A program made the translations under genes and the position numbers. A stretch of 64,000 bases of DNA, taken from Heterotrichella gracilis. Taxonomy: Eukaryota; Sar; Xanthophyceae; Tribonematales; Xanthonemataceae. The stretch spans positions 80,546 through 144,545 of the forward strand of contig JAULBX010002556.1 in the NCBI GenBank assembly GCA_032358255.1, read 5' to 3'. A model generated the notes under the pieces. The model was given only the letters and a program-made list of their open reading frames with translations, had not been told where the DNA came from and did not search any database. Below are positions 39,177-51,031 of the stretch, in pieces; within the stretch, counting starts at the first letter, position 1, and each line of letters starts with the position of its first letter.

Positions 39177-40027
39177 GCATTGTCCATGGGTGACCGAGTT
39201 TCACCCTTTCCAAAAACACGTTAAACACCCAGCTACGCCTACTGCATTCGTACTAATAAAACTTGCAATACTAAATAAGTGTAGTGCGCGTCCAGCGGCA
39301 AGTCATATCAAAGTTGCCACGCAGTACGATATCTTTACCAGGTTGGATGTCGTGGCCATAGCTACTGACATGGCTAGGGTCTAAACTGGTGGGCCCGTGC
39401 GGTTTTAGGAGGGAACGCACCGAGGAGATCACATGCAAAAGGGAGTTTGTGCACTTATAGCTGAACCACGCTGTCCAAAGTACCCTGTGTCCTGGCCACT
39501 TGCATGCCTTTGAAAAAGCTTCACTTTGAAGGGCCACCATAAATGGCATGGAATTACGGCTTTCTGTGGTCTATATATTGCGCATTTTGTTCTTAATTCC
39601 GGATTATTGTCCCTCAAGAGGTTGGGACCTGTGCCCTGTAGATTGGCTTTTCGCTCAGCGCAACACTCAACTCCCAAATGCTACATTACAGTACAGGATA
39701 TACGCATCATTGGGCAGTTGCAGCCCATCACAGGAGCCCAACACGGGCCAACAAAACAGTGCGCATCAAAAATTCCGGAAAAGAAGTGTCTTCAAAAGCT
39801 ATTGCAGTACGGATATCCCATCATTGTCAGTTTCCATTGAGGATCACAAACCACAGGAGAAAAGAGAATATAAGTTGAATCAGTGGCTGCAAGCTATTGG
39901 CTAGCGTTCTGTCAGACAGGCTCAGTGCCGCCTAAATTGTCCTAGAACCAGTCAGACAGCAGTCTGCGTAATGATGCCTGTTGATGATAAAATTTCCTTA
40001 TGTATTCCCAGTTTTCCTCGGCGAGCT
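39177..40027. other. Spacer between COP1 start and HFM1 end
   Basis: The COP1 promoter and the HFM1 3-prime region lie here (both genes on the minus strand). No gene or clear motif is seen. Confidence 0.4.
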
Positions 40028-43000
40028 TCAAAACAATCCGTCAAACACTGCATCAAACATGTTCACCCCGGCGCCCAGGTCTGGTGCGGTGGCATGATCA
40101 TCGCCTGTGGATGTGGTCAATGCGCGCGCACTGACCTGGAGTAATGCTGGCTGCTGGCAACCATTGCGTGCACTGTAGCCGTTGAACTCCTGAACTTTTA
40201 TTGGTGATGAAACGGCTTGGTGCGCAGTTGTGGTGCCAGCACTTCCCCCTGCAGGCAACTTGGCAGAGCTTGCAGCCTTTTTGCTTGCAGGCATGTCATC
40301 CATTGGCTGGGTTCCAGTGTGCTCGCTCCCCTGTGTTGCTGCACGATGCTGGTCATTGCTGCTGAGTGGTGCATTTGAGCAGAGTCTCCCTGTGCTGCCC
40401 ACACCAGTGCTTATGCGCAGTCCCAATGGGTCCGCAACCATCCGTCTGCGCTTGCCAGCGACTGGCTGGGGAAGATGCGGGCCCACATCCAAGGGTGCAT
40501 GAACAGCAGTGCCTGATTGCAACCTGGGGACAGCATTGCTGAAGCTCCTCCCTGGATCACCATCGCCAATGCCAATGCCATTCAATGTACCAGGCAATGC
40601 TTGAGACACCCTCTGTGATTTTTGCAAGAAGGGATTTTGGAAGGTGTTGTCAGGGCTTTTGGCATTCACTGACGGCTGAACTGATCCTGTCCCATGCAGC
40701 GGTGCTGCGCCACACATTTTGCTTGCCACATCAATGGCCCTGGAGCGCTGTTGGTTTGCAACTGTTTGGCACCCACCCATGGCCGCCAAACTGGTTGATG
40801 GTGTGTCGCTCATGTTGTTGCGCAGAGCGCTGTGAGATCCCCCCGCAGGCGTAAGATGCTTTGCCCATCTAGCATGAAGGGAGCCATCAGAGCTGCCTGC
40901 ATATACCAAACAGATGTCTTAGCACACAGGGAGTGATGAATGTCGAAGTGGCAGTTGACGGTATTGCAAACACTGGGGAAATTTACTGGCTGTAGTGCTA
41001 CAGGTGGGACTGTATGCAACAAACTAACGTACCATTCCCATTCCTGACTCCTGCATGTGCCTGTCGGTCACCATAGTCTGCTGCTTGCTGGGTAGATGGA
41101 TACAGGGTCCGATGCAGAGCAGCAGTCTTGGACTGCAGCTGGGTGCTGAGGGTTACAGCGGCAATATCCTTTGTGTCACTGTCAACATTTCCTCCCTGGT
41201 ATGTAGGCCCTTGAGTATACCCAAACCTGCACTGGTGGCGCACTGCACTGTCGTCGAACTGCTGTGTCCCAAGCCAGTCATGCGCAGGCACTGATTGCTC
41301 CCCATTGCATGCAGTACGTGGAAGTGGTGAAGGCGGTGAGTCTGTGAGATCAATCTGTGAGGTCTTCTTCTGCTTGCTGACAGTGGTAGGTTCTGAGGAT
41401 TCAACTCTGTCCATTGAATCATCCTGTGGTGTGCTGTGTGGATTTGCAGTTGATGGGAGCACAGCTGGGCTAGGCCTGCAAATGGGTTCCAAAACTGCCT
41501 TGGCTGCGGCGCCCTGGGGTGACTGATTCACTGTGTTGTCCAAAGGCTTTTTTAGCACTGCAAGTCTGGACGATGCTGATGCCTTTATGGTCTTCACGAC
41601 GTCAATTCCAACATACTTGTCATGGATGATTGCTGCCACAATGTCAGTCCCATCTGCACCAGGAGACGGTGGGGATTGTGTGGAGACTCTGACGGTGTAT
41701 GGGGATGGCAGTCGCTCAAGTATCAACGCCTGCACAGACAAGCGACCAAATCTTGTTACAGAGTTGACTTAATTTAATCAGCACGCCACAGTGTCACAGG
41801 CACATACCATCATGATGATACCTTGGTCCAAAAGCACTATCAAAAAAGCTGTTTTTTATTTAAGTGATGATCATTCCCAATATATTGGCCTACATCCATA
41901 TAAGTAATGCACCAATGGTACATCATGTCCAGGGTTTAGGGGTACAGGGTGCTTTAAACCCAAACCCTAATCAGATACTATCATAGTTGACATTTACCTC
42001 CTGGTACAGCAAGGCATCATCGTGAGTACTCCCCAGTAGCAGCCGGGCATAGCTCAATGAGTTGCTGCTGTTCTCATGCCCCGACTCAACTTTGGCTAGA
42101 TGGACCTCCAGCTGTATTCTTCCTCCAGGAAGCCTCCCTGTTGGCAACGCAATACACAGCAAGATGTTGGAACCTCATCAATTGGACCAGGTGCGTTTGT
42201 GTCAGGTTACTGTGACAGCACGTTTGACTGTGCTGTAATGTTGCCATATTAATTTTCTGGCATGACAATCTGTAGCCCTTGGAAAGACTTTCATACTGGA
42301 CTAAGGTAGACGCTGTTGCCCAAAACTGGCAGGAACCCAACATGAGTGCATGCACGGTCCCTAACACTAAAGTACAGTCAATCATTAGACTGGGCCAGCA
42401 ACATCACATTATCAGACTTTTTTTGAAAAGAAAAGAAGATATACTTGTGTATTCACATGCATCAACCAAAAGTGCCATTGGTGACCACATCCCATGTATG
42501 CACTGCTGTCCTTCACAAGCTGCTGACAGATGCTAGGGCATGCATTTATTACCTATTGCAGTAATGGTGATGTCAATCAGTGGCGGCAGCCTGGTTTTCA
42601 AGTCTTCCTTTACTTGTGTGCCTGTAGCCAATGCCCGATCCGTGAGAGCAAGCTTTTGGCAAGAACAGCAGTGTGCAACAGCACTGTGGTCATGCGGCAG
42701 TCACACTGTGTGAATGCCAGGTTGTGATTCTTACAGGCACTGTATAGCAAGTATATACATGCATACAATGACCGGACAGGCTTTGCCGCAAAGATGTGCT
42801 GCATACGTGTCGGCAGATTGCACATGATGTCACAGGCTATTGCGGTTGGCCAATGCAGATGGCAATGCATTTATCATGAAGGTTGGCTACAACCTACAGC
42901 TTAAACACAGCCGCAGCAGTGATTTTTACCTGAGAAGTTTGGTTTACTGGCATAGTATGCGCGGCAACTGTAGTAGACAGACCGTTTGCAGACAGCTGAT

Positions 43001-46000
43001 TGACTGTTGTTAACGTGACTTACCAAAGGGATAGTGGCGCTGTGTAATTGTCTCGATGCGGCGAGCGTCAGTCTCCTGCAGCTGCCGCAGCGTGTTGACT
43101 CCAGCAACTGCCAGGCGTTCACTGAGAGTGGGCCCTATGTTGGGCAACTGCTTGCACTGCTTTGTGCTCTCAGGCCATAGCCGGTGTCTCAGGCACTTGG
43201 TCAAAAGTCCTGCGTGTGCCGTTGCGGCAAATCTCCCTGTGTGCTGGAAATATTTGAACATGCAAGCGGCAATCCTCTGGCCATTTTTCACCTGTAGGAA
43301 ATATGAGAGTATCTCAGATTAATATGGCATGAGTGGATGAATACGCAGATGGAAATCAGTTTTCAATGGTACGTACAATTGTATCCATTTCCTGCTTCAT
43401 GCCCCAGTCAACAGTGGAGGATGGGTTGTCTGAAAGAGCCTCATTTGCCTGTAGATGACAAACAGAAGGTGAAGTAATGCTCATTACATACATTGATTGG
43501 GACGGGGCACACGCAAAACCAGCATACACGCCAGTTAGAAAAGCATATAGAGCTGATGGGCGCAGCCTAATTCTATTGCGTGTGGCAGTGGTTCTTGGCG
43601 AGGATGGCTAGCTGCCAGGTGCACTCATATCCATGGAACATTGTGAACATTTCTGACTGCAGTCTCAAGTTTAGGCACACATGTGGGGACTCACCAAGAT
43701 GATGATCTTCTCTGCAGCTGTGGTTATTCTTTCTTTTGTTCTGTGATTTTTGCTAGCATCAGTGACAGGGTAGCGTGTGGATGTTTCATCGCGATGGTTC
43801 AACTCATTCAAAACCTGCATGTACCATGATGGTAAGAACATCGGATCAACACACTGGTGCAACTTGCCATAAAAATTTGACAAAAAAAAAAAATTCCAAA
43901 TTCAAGCTCGCACTGCACATATTATCCTATATGCAACAGTGACCCAAGGGACATGCCTTTTTCTCGCTTCTCCTGAGCTTAATACTGGAGCACTCAACGC
44001 TGGTGGCAATAACTTCCAGAAGGTCTGGCATGCTGGCACGCGCTGGCATCTGGCATATGGATGCCATTGTGTGGAAGCGCAGGTAATGTTGAGCCATGAA
44101 GTCTCCTGCAAGTTGGGGCTCGAGCCCAAAGCCGTCGTCTGCTAGGGTTACCTGCATACACACAGGAGGCACAAATTTATTACACTGAACACTGTGCATT
44201 CAGTGTTTGCAAGAAATGCCAAGGTGTGCAGGGGTTTATGAACACACGTTATATATCATTGGCAATGTGCTGTCTCCGCATCCAAACCTACCAGGTTGTT
44301 ATTGCTCAGCTCTGAAACAGTGCTAATTATGAATTTCTCCCGCAGAACGCGAGTGAAGACCTCATCACTTGCCTCAACACCGCATGGAACTTTGTACAGC
44401 TTGGGGTTTCTCCTGGCCTGCATAGGGGTGAAAATTGAATGCAATTCCAATGCATGGCCCGTAGCAGGGCGTAGCAACATTGACTGCAATTGCTGCATGC
44501 ACTGTAGCAGCTGCTGCTACAGTGGCCAATCATTCTTGGGGGAATTTTACAATCTTGCCTATGTATTTAAACCAATGTGTCCTTACCCGGGTGTACAGGA
44601 ATGTGCTTTTCAGCCACTCGATTGCCATTGGTATGTCTTTTATAGTGCGAAGTGACAGTTCAGCGTTGAGAAACTCTGCCAGGCAGTCGTGAAGCTGACT
44701 CTCAACAACTTCTGCCCCCTTCACCAGACTGGTGTAGAGTCCAACAACCTGCATGACATGTGCACATTGTGCCATGAGTTGCCACGTTGAACTACAGCGG
44801 GACTGCTAAAAACCCACTTCCAAATAGCCAATGGCGGCCACCATACTGATTCTCCTGCTGTTGGACATTGATTGAGCAGGTACACGCAGTGTCCAGAGCA
44901 CCCAGTTTTGCGCAAATATTATGCTCTTGCTGATTCCATTCTGCCAGCGTGCAACATCAGTGATGCAGGATTTGAGGGTCAGTGTAACAACAAATGTGTC
45001 CAAGTACATCCCCGCACTCGGATACCGTATTCATGGCATGCCGTCACACCATGCTGCTAGATCATGTGGTACCATTCCTTAGTGGATGGTCTTACCTTCT
45101 TCTGTGTCATGATGACAGCCACCCCCTCAGTGTCAAACTGCGGCCTGCCAGCCCTGCCAACCATCTGAAGGCAGGTGCTGCGATCATACTCCTTGTAGCC
45201 TGATCCTTCCTTGTTGTCACTTGTCCACCGGCGTGTTCCTGTTGCAACAAAGTTATGTTTAACTGTGGATAATGTCAAATTGGGATGGCATGGTCTATCA
45301 ATGATTTGCAACAACATGGTTGCACAATGGCCTATAACAAGTCGCAGATTGAAAATAACCAAGCTGGATTGCACAAAGTGACGTTTGCTGCATAATTTGG
45401 AGCAGAATGTGTTCGTCAGCTTTCTTGGAGCGCTGCCCTTCACATAATAATAAATTGAACAACACACAAGCATCATGATATGTCCTGTACACACAAAATT
45501 TAGGTTCCATTGTTTGTCCACTTGCACAGGGCTAGTAGTACCGTACACTCCCCTTTTGAGTACGCACCAACCCACCTTTTAGCACAACCAGATGCGCTGG
45601 CAGATTCACACCAACTGCAAGGGTGGATGTAGTGCATAGAACCTGCCGAGACAATCCATTTGTTAGTTTTGTGACAAACATCAAGCTTTGTCACCAATAC
45701 TGCACCTAGGATGACCCCACAAGCGGCTCTTGATATTATTCCCACAGTGGCTACTGCAGCGGCTAAACCAGGAATATTTTGCGGTGTACACGAATTGCAG
45801 TGCATATTGCCACGCATGCCATCACAATACTCAATGCGGCCAATGACGGGAGTGGGAGCGGTGCTGCACTAGCAGCATGCAGTATTATATAATAGCTGTA
45901 CCAAGACAGTCAGATATATACACCGCAAGATTACTCTACCGCCTGGCTAGTGACAGCTGTGTAACACCGTACCAGTACGTCGGCATTAGTGAAAAGCATC

Positions 46001-49000
46001 TCCACAAGATTCCGCTCTTCTGGGTCCATGGCCGCATGATGGAAACCTATACCAGCACATAGGCAGTTTCCCAGCTGCTTGTTGCTTGTCTGGGATGCTG
46101 CCTGTCTCAAACGTTCAAACTGCTGGGCTGAGCGCACATACGGGCTTGGGGACGTGCTTCCAGACAGTTTCTGGCATTGGGCAAGGAGATGGACTGCGGT
46201 TTCAGATGTCCCCTTGCGAGAGCTGCAAAGCATGTGAGATTGTCAGACGTCAGAGGTTTGTCATCAACATGGATTCATTGGGTGGATTGTCTACCAATGC
46301 GTGCACCAGGTCAGGGCAATTGCCACCATGCCGCCACCATACATTACATTAAATTATAGTTAATATCAAATGACACACTGTCAGGGAGGATGCTTGCACT
46401 TATTGCCTTTGTCCATGCAAGATGATGGTACTGTACCATCAGTGACCTACATGGAAAATGGATTACCCGACTTTTATCACAATCCACCATTATGATATGA
46501 TATTATTTCACCTGCAAAAGATCAGCGTTGGCTTCCCCTTGCTGTGCTCATTGACCACGCCGTATATGTGATCATTCAATCGTCTCTCAAACAAAAAATC
46601 TGCGCAGATGTGACAACGCCAATGTTATTTGAGAAGGGATGTATATGCTCGCAGAGGAACATGCATGAGACAACCTTGCTGCATTATTCTAGCCGCTAAG
46701 CAAGGTGATCGGAAGGGGGATTAATTGAATTCCACGGCCCCTGCAACTTTAGGAAATCCTGGTTTCAGTTAGGTACACTCCCGGAGTTGGGTTGAAAACA
46801 ATTTTGAAGCCCGCTGAGAACAACGGGGAATGCACATGGTTTACCATATGCAGGTTACTCAAGGGGAAGGGTACACTTTACGCGCCTGTCTTGGATTCGT
46901 TGTAGCCTTTCACTATGGTTGTTAATTTTACTGGCCGCATTTCCTCCCCAAAGCTTTTCAGGCCATCAGGTGGCACTTGCAGCCAATCAGCAAGGTCTTG
47001 GATGTTGGGAATTGTTGCAGAAACAGCAACAAATCTGACGTTGCCAATGGGTAGCTGCACAAGCACAACAATTATAGGCACAGTCACAACATTTCAAGCA
47101 TTGGATGCACCGAATTCAGATTGGCAGACCATTGGATTTGTAATGATACCAATTTTGAAGTACATGTGGCACTGAGGTGGAGAGTACTGAGGGGGTCAGC
47201 ACCATGCTTCTGATACCTGATCCCATCGCATCTGCGATGGTTGGTAGTAATTTAGAAGCGGCACAATGGCTGTCATATATTTGCACATGGACAGTGACTG
47301 CAGCCATTGTGACTGCAAGAATTTAAATCCATTCACAAATGGATTCACATGCAAGCCTGACAAACCCAATGATTGCCTGCAGGATGGCGCGTTTGTGATC
47401 CATACCTCCTTCATCTCAGGCAATTTGCTGATGAGTCTGATTCTAGATACCACGCCAGCTTCAAGGACAGCCCCTCGGTCTTCGTTCAACAGGTGCACCT
47501 CGTCGATCAGGACCAGCGCAATCTGCACACGTGCCGGATGCAAATTGTTTAAAATTCATAAAAAAAATGTGCCAGTGCCACTTAATTTACTTGCACATTG
47601 CGCGCACATGTGCATTTTTTTATCAGTAGCGTGTCCAACAGTTCAAACGCACCTCGCCGAAGAAGCCCAGCCCTCCTTGGCTCTTATTTTTCCTTGTCAT
47701 TGAGTCAAACTTCTCCGGAGTAGTGCATATGATGTCAGCTGCATTGACCCCTGACAGCTGCCCTTCATCAGTATCCCCTGTGACCTGTTGAAGTGGTGAT
47801 TATGGAGCTGGTCAGCTGAAGGTTGCTTGAGCATGTCTCAGTAAGCTCAGTAGTAGTAGTAAGCTCAGTAGTAGTGAAGTGGCACAGGGCTTTATGTCAT
47901 ATGCACATTCTCACATGGACAGTCCACTACTGTTTAACACAATTGTGACCTGGGGTATGGAAATGCTCACAGGTGACAGCCCAAGTGGGGCACACAGAGT
48001 GTGTGGCAGCCAGCTGACCAGGCATTCACTCAGGCTGCAGCCTGTTGGCTCAGAGCATGCAATACAAGACCGAGCAAAAGCAAAACCTTGCTACTGGCAA
48101 TAACAGAATTTCTCCCCACAGGACTCATATTCTGTGAGGGGGAAAGTGCACTCATGAGCAACTCTGTGGCGCGCAAGACCAAAAATCCTGTCAGTCATAG
48201 TAGTATTACCTCCATGCACACCCACAGGTGACAGCCCAAGTGGGGCACACAGAGTGTGTGGCAGCCAGCTGGCCAGGCATTCACTCAGGCTGCAGCCTGT
48301 TGGCTCAGAGCATGGAATACAAGACCGAGCAAAAGCAAAACCTTGCTACTAGCAATAACAGAATTTCTCCCCACAGGACTCATATTCTGTGAGGGGGAAA
48401 GTGCACTCATGAGCAACTCTGTGGCGCGCAAGACCAAAAATCCTGTCAGTCATAGTATGTAATCCTGTCAGTCATAGTAGTATTACCTCCATGCACACCA
48501 GCCCGATGGCACCAAACTTGGACTGCCAATCCTTCACCCGTTCTTGTATCAGAGCCTTGTTTGGCGCAATGTACAAAACCTTTTTAGTGCCGCTTCTGAG
48601 CTGCAGGATGTTGCTTGCATCGAGCTGCTTTGAAAGTAAGCCAAGGATACAAAGTTCCATGATTCCTGTCTTGCCAGAGCCAGTTGGGGCAGACACCACC
48701 ACGTTCTTTGAAGTCTTGTAGGCCAGCTCAAACGTCTCTGATTGCACTGCATTGAAGTACCTGCCAGAAAGTTGAGGTCTCTAATCCCAGGGCCTGATGA
48801 ATTAGTTGTTTTTGTGTATTCTGATTGTGCGCATGCTTTGAGACTGTGATGCGCTTAAACAGGTGCCAATGCTGAGCATGTAGATGCATGGATGGTGTAT
48901 GGATGATTGCAAAGCTGCCGCATGTCAGTCCACTTGAATACTCACATGGACAGGATTCAAAGCTGGGCTATATATATCTTGGCTATATATATCTTGGCTG

Positions 49001-49413
49001 TCAGCTTAGCCATTGAGTTCCTGACGGTGCTCGGCATCACACATTATGATGGGACCGCAATGCATGGCATGCAATGTTTGGCAATTGCTTAAGCAGGCAG
49101 ATTTGCTCACCTGAAGTTGAATATTGTCTGAAAACAAGATGGAAGCTCAGAAACCATGTGGATTTGGTCATCTTGGAGGTCTCTGCTTCCACTTGTGCTC
49201 ACCCTGGGGCCCATCATGTGTAGACGTGTTCCAGGCTGATGTTGCTGCCTACTGAACTGTTGCGTGCCACTGGATACATTGCCCTGACTGTAATCTCCAC
49301 CATTGTAGCCCTGACTGAAAACCCCTCCATCGTAGCCTGTCACAGTGTCGCTGTGCTCACGATGATACATACTGCCTAGCTGAGCATGTATCAGTTGGCC
49401 CAGGGGCAGCAAT
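40028..49413 (-). CDS. HFM1: Meiotic crossover DNA helicase HFM1/MER3, 5-prime end unresolved
   Basis: Nineteen exons: 49413-49111, 48760-48487, 47784-47653, 47522-47406, 47054-46886, 46599-46512, 46222-45973, 45642-45576, 45238-45096, 44748-44587, 44417-44292, 44151-43957, 43814-43695, 43448-43377, 43291-43024, 42621-42553, 42137-41998, 41729-41033, 40896-40028. They give at least 1420 residues, like the human protein. MER3/HFM1 unwinds recombination intermediates to promote meiotic crossovers. Ski2-like helicase motifs are in order: SAPTGSGKT, CTTPEKFDSMTR, LIDEVHLL, AVSATIPN, TLIFCSSRKG, HHAAMDPEER, TSTLAVGVNLPAH and QMVGRAGRPQFDTEG. A winged-helix/Sec63 region follows, then IGPTLSERLAVAG and ETDARRIE, then PPLIDITI. 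The C-terminal 490 residues are low-complexity with a KRRR patch. Two introns start with GC (after 43957 and after 46886), set by phase and alignment. The first listed exon begins in mid-codon, so at least one upstream exon is missing from this model. Confidence 0.94.
47970..48490 (-). repeat. 255-bp tandem duplication in an HFM1 intron, including an exon edge
   Basis: CAGGTGACAGCCCAAGTGGG starts at 47970 and again at 48225 (period 255), with only a few differences across the unit. The end of the first unit copies the end of exon 48760-48487 and its GTAATA donor (ATTACCTCCATGCACACC on the plus strand). A short extra copy of GTCAGTCATAGT sits beside the real donor. Confidence 0.95.
48964..48998. 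repeat. Short AT-rich tandem repeat
   Basis: Two adjacent copies of GGCTATATATATCTT in the intron before exon 48760-48487. Confidence 0.85.
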
Positions 49414-51031
49414 CTGCACAGAAACTGTCACCATGGTCAGTGACACCTGGTCTCCCCAAGCAAGTATTGAACGCTAGGGCATAATTTTATTTCAGCTACC
49501 TGGAGTGCATGGAGGATGCATTGTCATGAATAAATGGGCCCAATGGGTATGCCTACGTTGTGTACTCAGTGTTTGTTATCATGGCAAACTTCAGTTTTAG
49601 AGCCTCTACTGAGTAGCAGCCTGAGGGACACATCTACAGTGACTGTCATGGCCACTCCCATGTTGGGTGGAAGCCCACCTGCTTGTCTCAGGCCTCAAGT
49701 ATCAACGTTGTACAGATATGAGAAACCTTACAGGTACCTTACTGATATGAGAAACCGGTCTCAGACTGTAAGAGCACGCCTTGTTATATTGCCACACACT
49801 GTCTTTCTCCTGTGGAAGGATGCTCACCTGAAAGCTGAGCAGAGCTGCAAGCCTGCCTGTTGGTGGCAGCCACTGACTTCAGTCTGAGAGTGACTCAGAC
49901 ATTTCTTGCAGTGGTCCTCCGGACTGAACGTCACGACACTGTCAGTCACAGGTGCTGAAATACATCTGGTGATTCACATGGAGGACTGTCCTTTCAAGCT
50001 GATGTTGATAACGCAGGGTGTTCAGCAGTCAATTTTGCCACGAGGTTGACAACAGGCACAATATCGTTTTGGACGCACTGTTCAAGACCAGAACGGTTTT
50101 GCCACGACGGACTTTCACAAAAACTGTGGCACTGGGTGGCACTAGCACGTGCAAACTGTGAGAGACTCTAGCACAAGTTTATACACAAAGGTGAATGGCT
50201 TGGGATCAATAACCGTTCCCCTCGAAGGACCCAGGGCCACAGGCAGCAAGGGACAATTTTTAATAAAGATTAGTTTAACCTGGACGTTTTCATATTGGAT
50301 ATGGCACTCATCATTTCAAGTTGGGATTTCAAGTTGGCACCCGGTGGCCAATGGCATCTAAGTTATGCGGACCGACATAGGATGCTCCGGTCACTGCTGA
50401 ACACTACACATCAATCCTGGATCCCGGATGGCCAGGCCATAATTTATCATGCAGGACCGGTACCATATCCATCTGATGATTCATCGCCATGCCCTTCAGG
50501 GCTCACAATGAGTTACCAACACCTGTTGCCAAAGTTACAATGTGTAATCTTTAACTTCACAAAGGGGTACAAGATGCACACCGCTGGCGTACTGTTCAGT
50601 ACTAGCGCGTGACCAGCGTCTGTGACACATGCAATGTGCTCAGAGCTAGCCTACCAGGTGTATACAAAACAGTCTGATTGGTACCAATTGGAAACACAAG
50701 GCCTCAAAGTGACTAGCTTTGAAAGCTCCAGGGATATACTGAATATATCAGTGCTTTCCAAGCGCTATTGAAACTGATAAAATTGAATAGTGCTAGCTCA
50801 ACTACAAACATCAAATGTCCTAGAGACAAGACACTGAAGCCACGTGTTGCTAAATAAGGTAGATATTTAGTTCTACCTACTACAACAAAGCTTGGTTATT
50901 CGCCCCCCGGATGCTGCCCCTCCTGTAGCCTGTACTTGACAACCCGATGATCTTCTATTCCTGATTTAAATTCCTCAATTGCGTGCATATGGCGCCTCCC
51001 TCCGAGCTTGACAGTTGTACCCAATTCAGTA
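49414..51031. other. Spacer, probably with missing 5-prime HFM1 exon(s)
   Basis: No gene is assigned. A minus-strand open stretch near 49950-49880 (SVVTFSPEDHCKKCL) looks coding but none of its donors fits the phase needed by the 49413-49111 exon. Confidence 0.35.

Noticed and set aside
46512-46886. A GT donor two bases downstream (GTAAAG) for the HFM1 exon ending at 46886
   Set aside because: It would shift the frame of the next exon into an early stop; the GC donor keeps the aligned residues TDFLFE.
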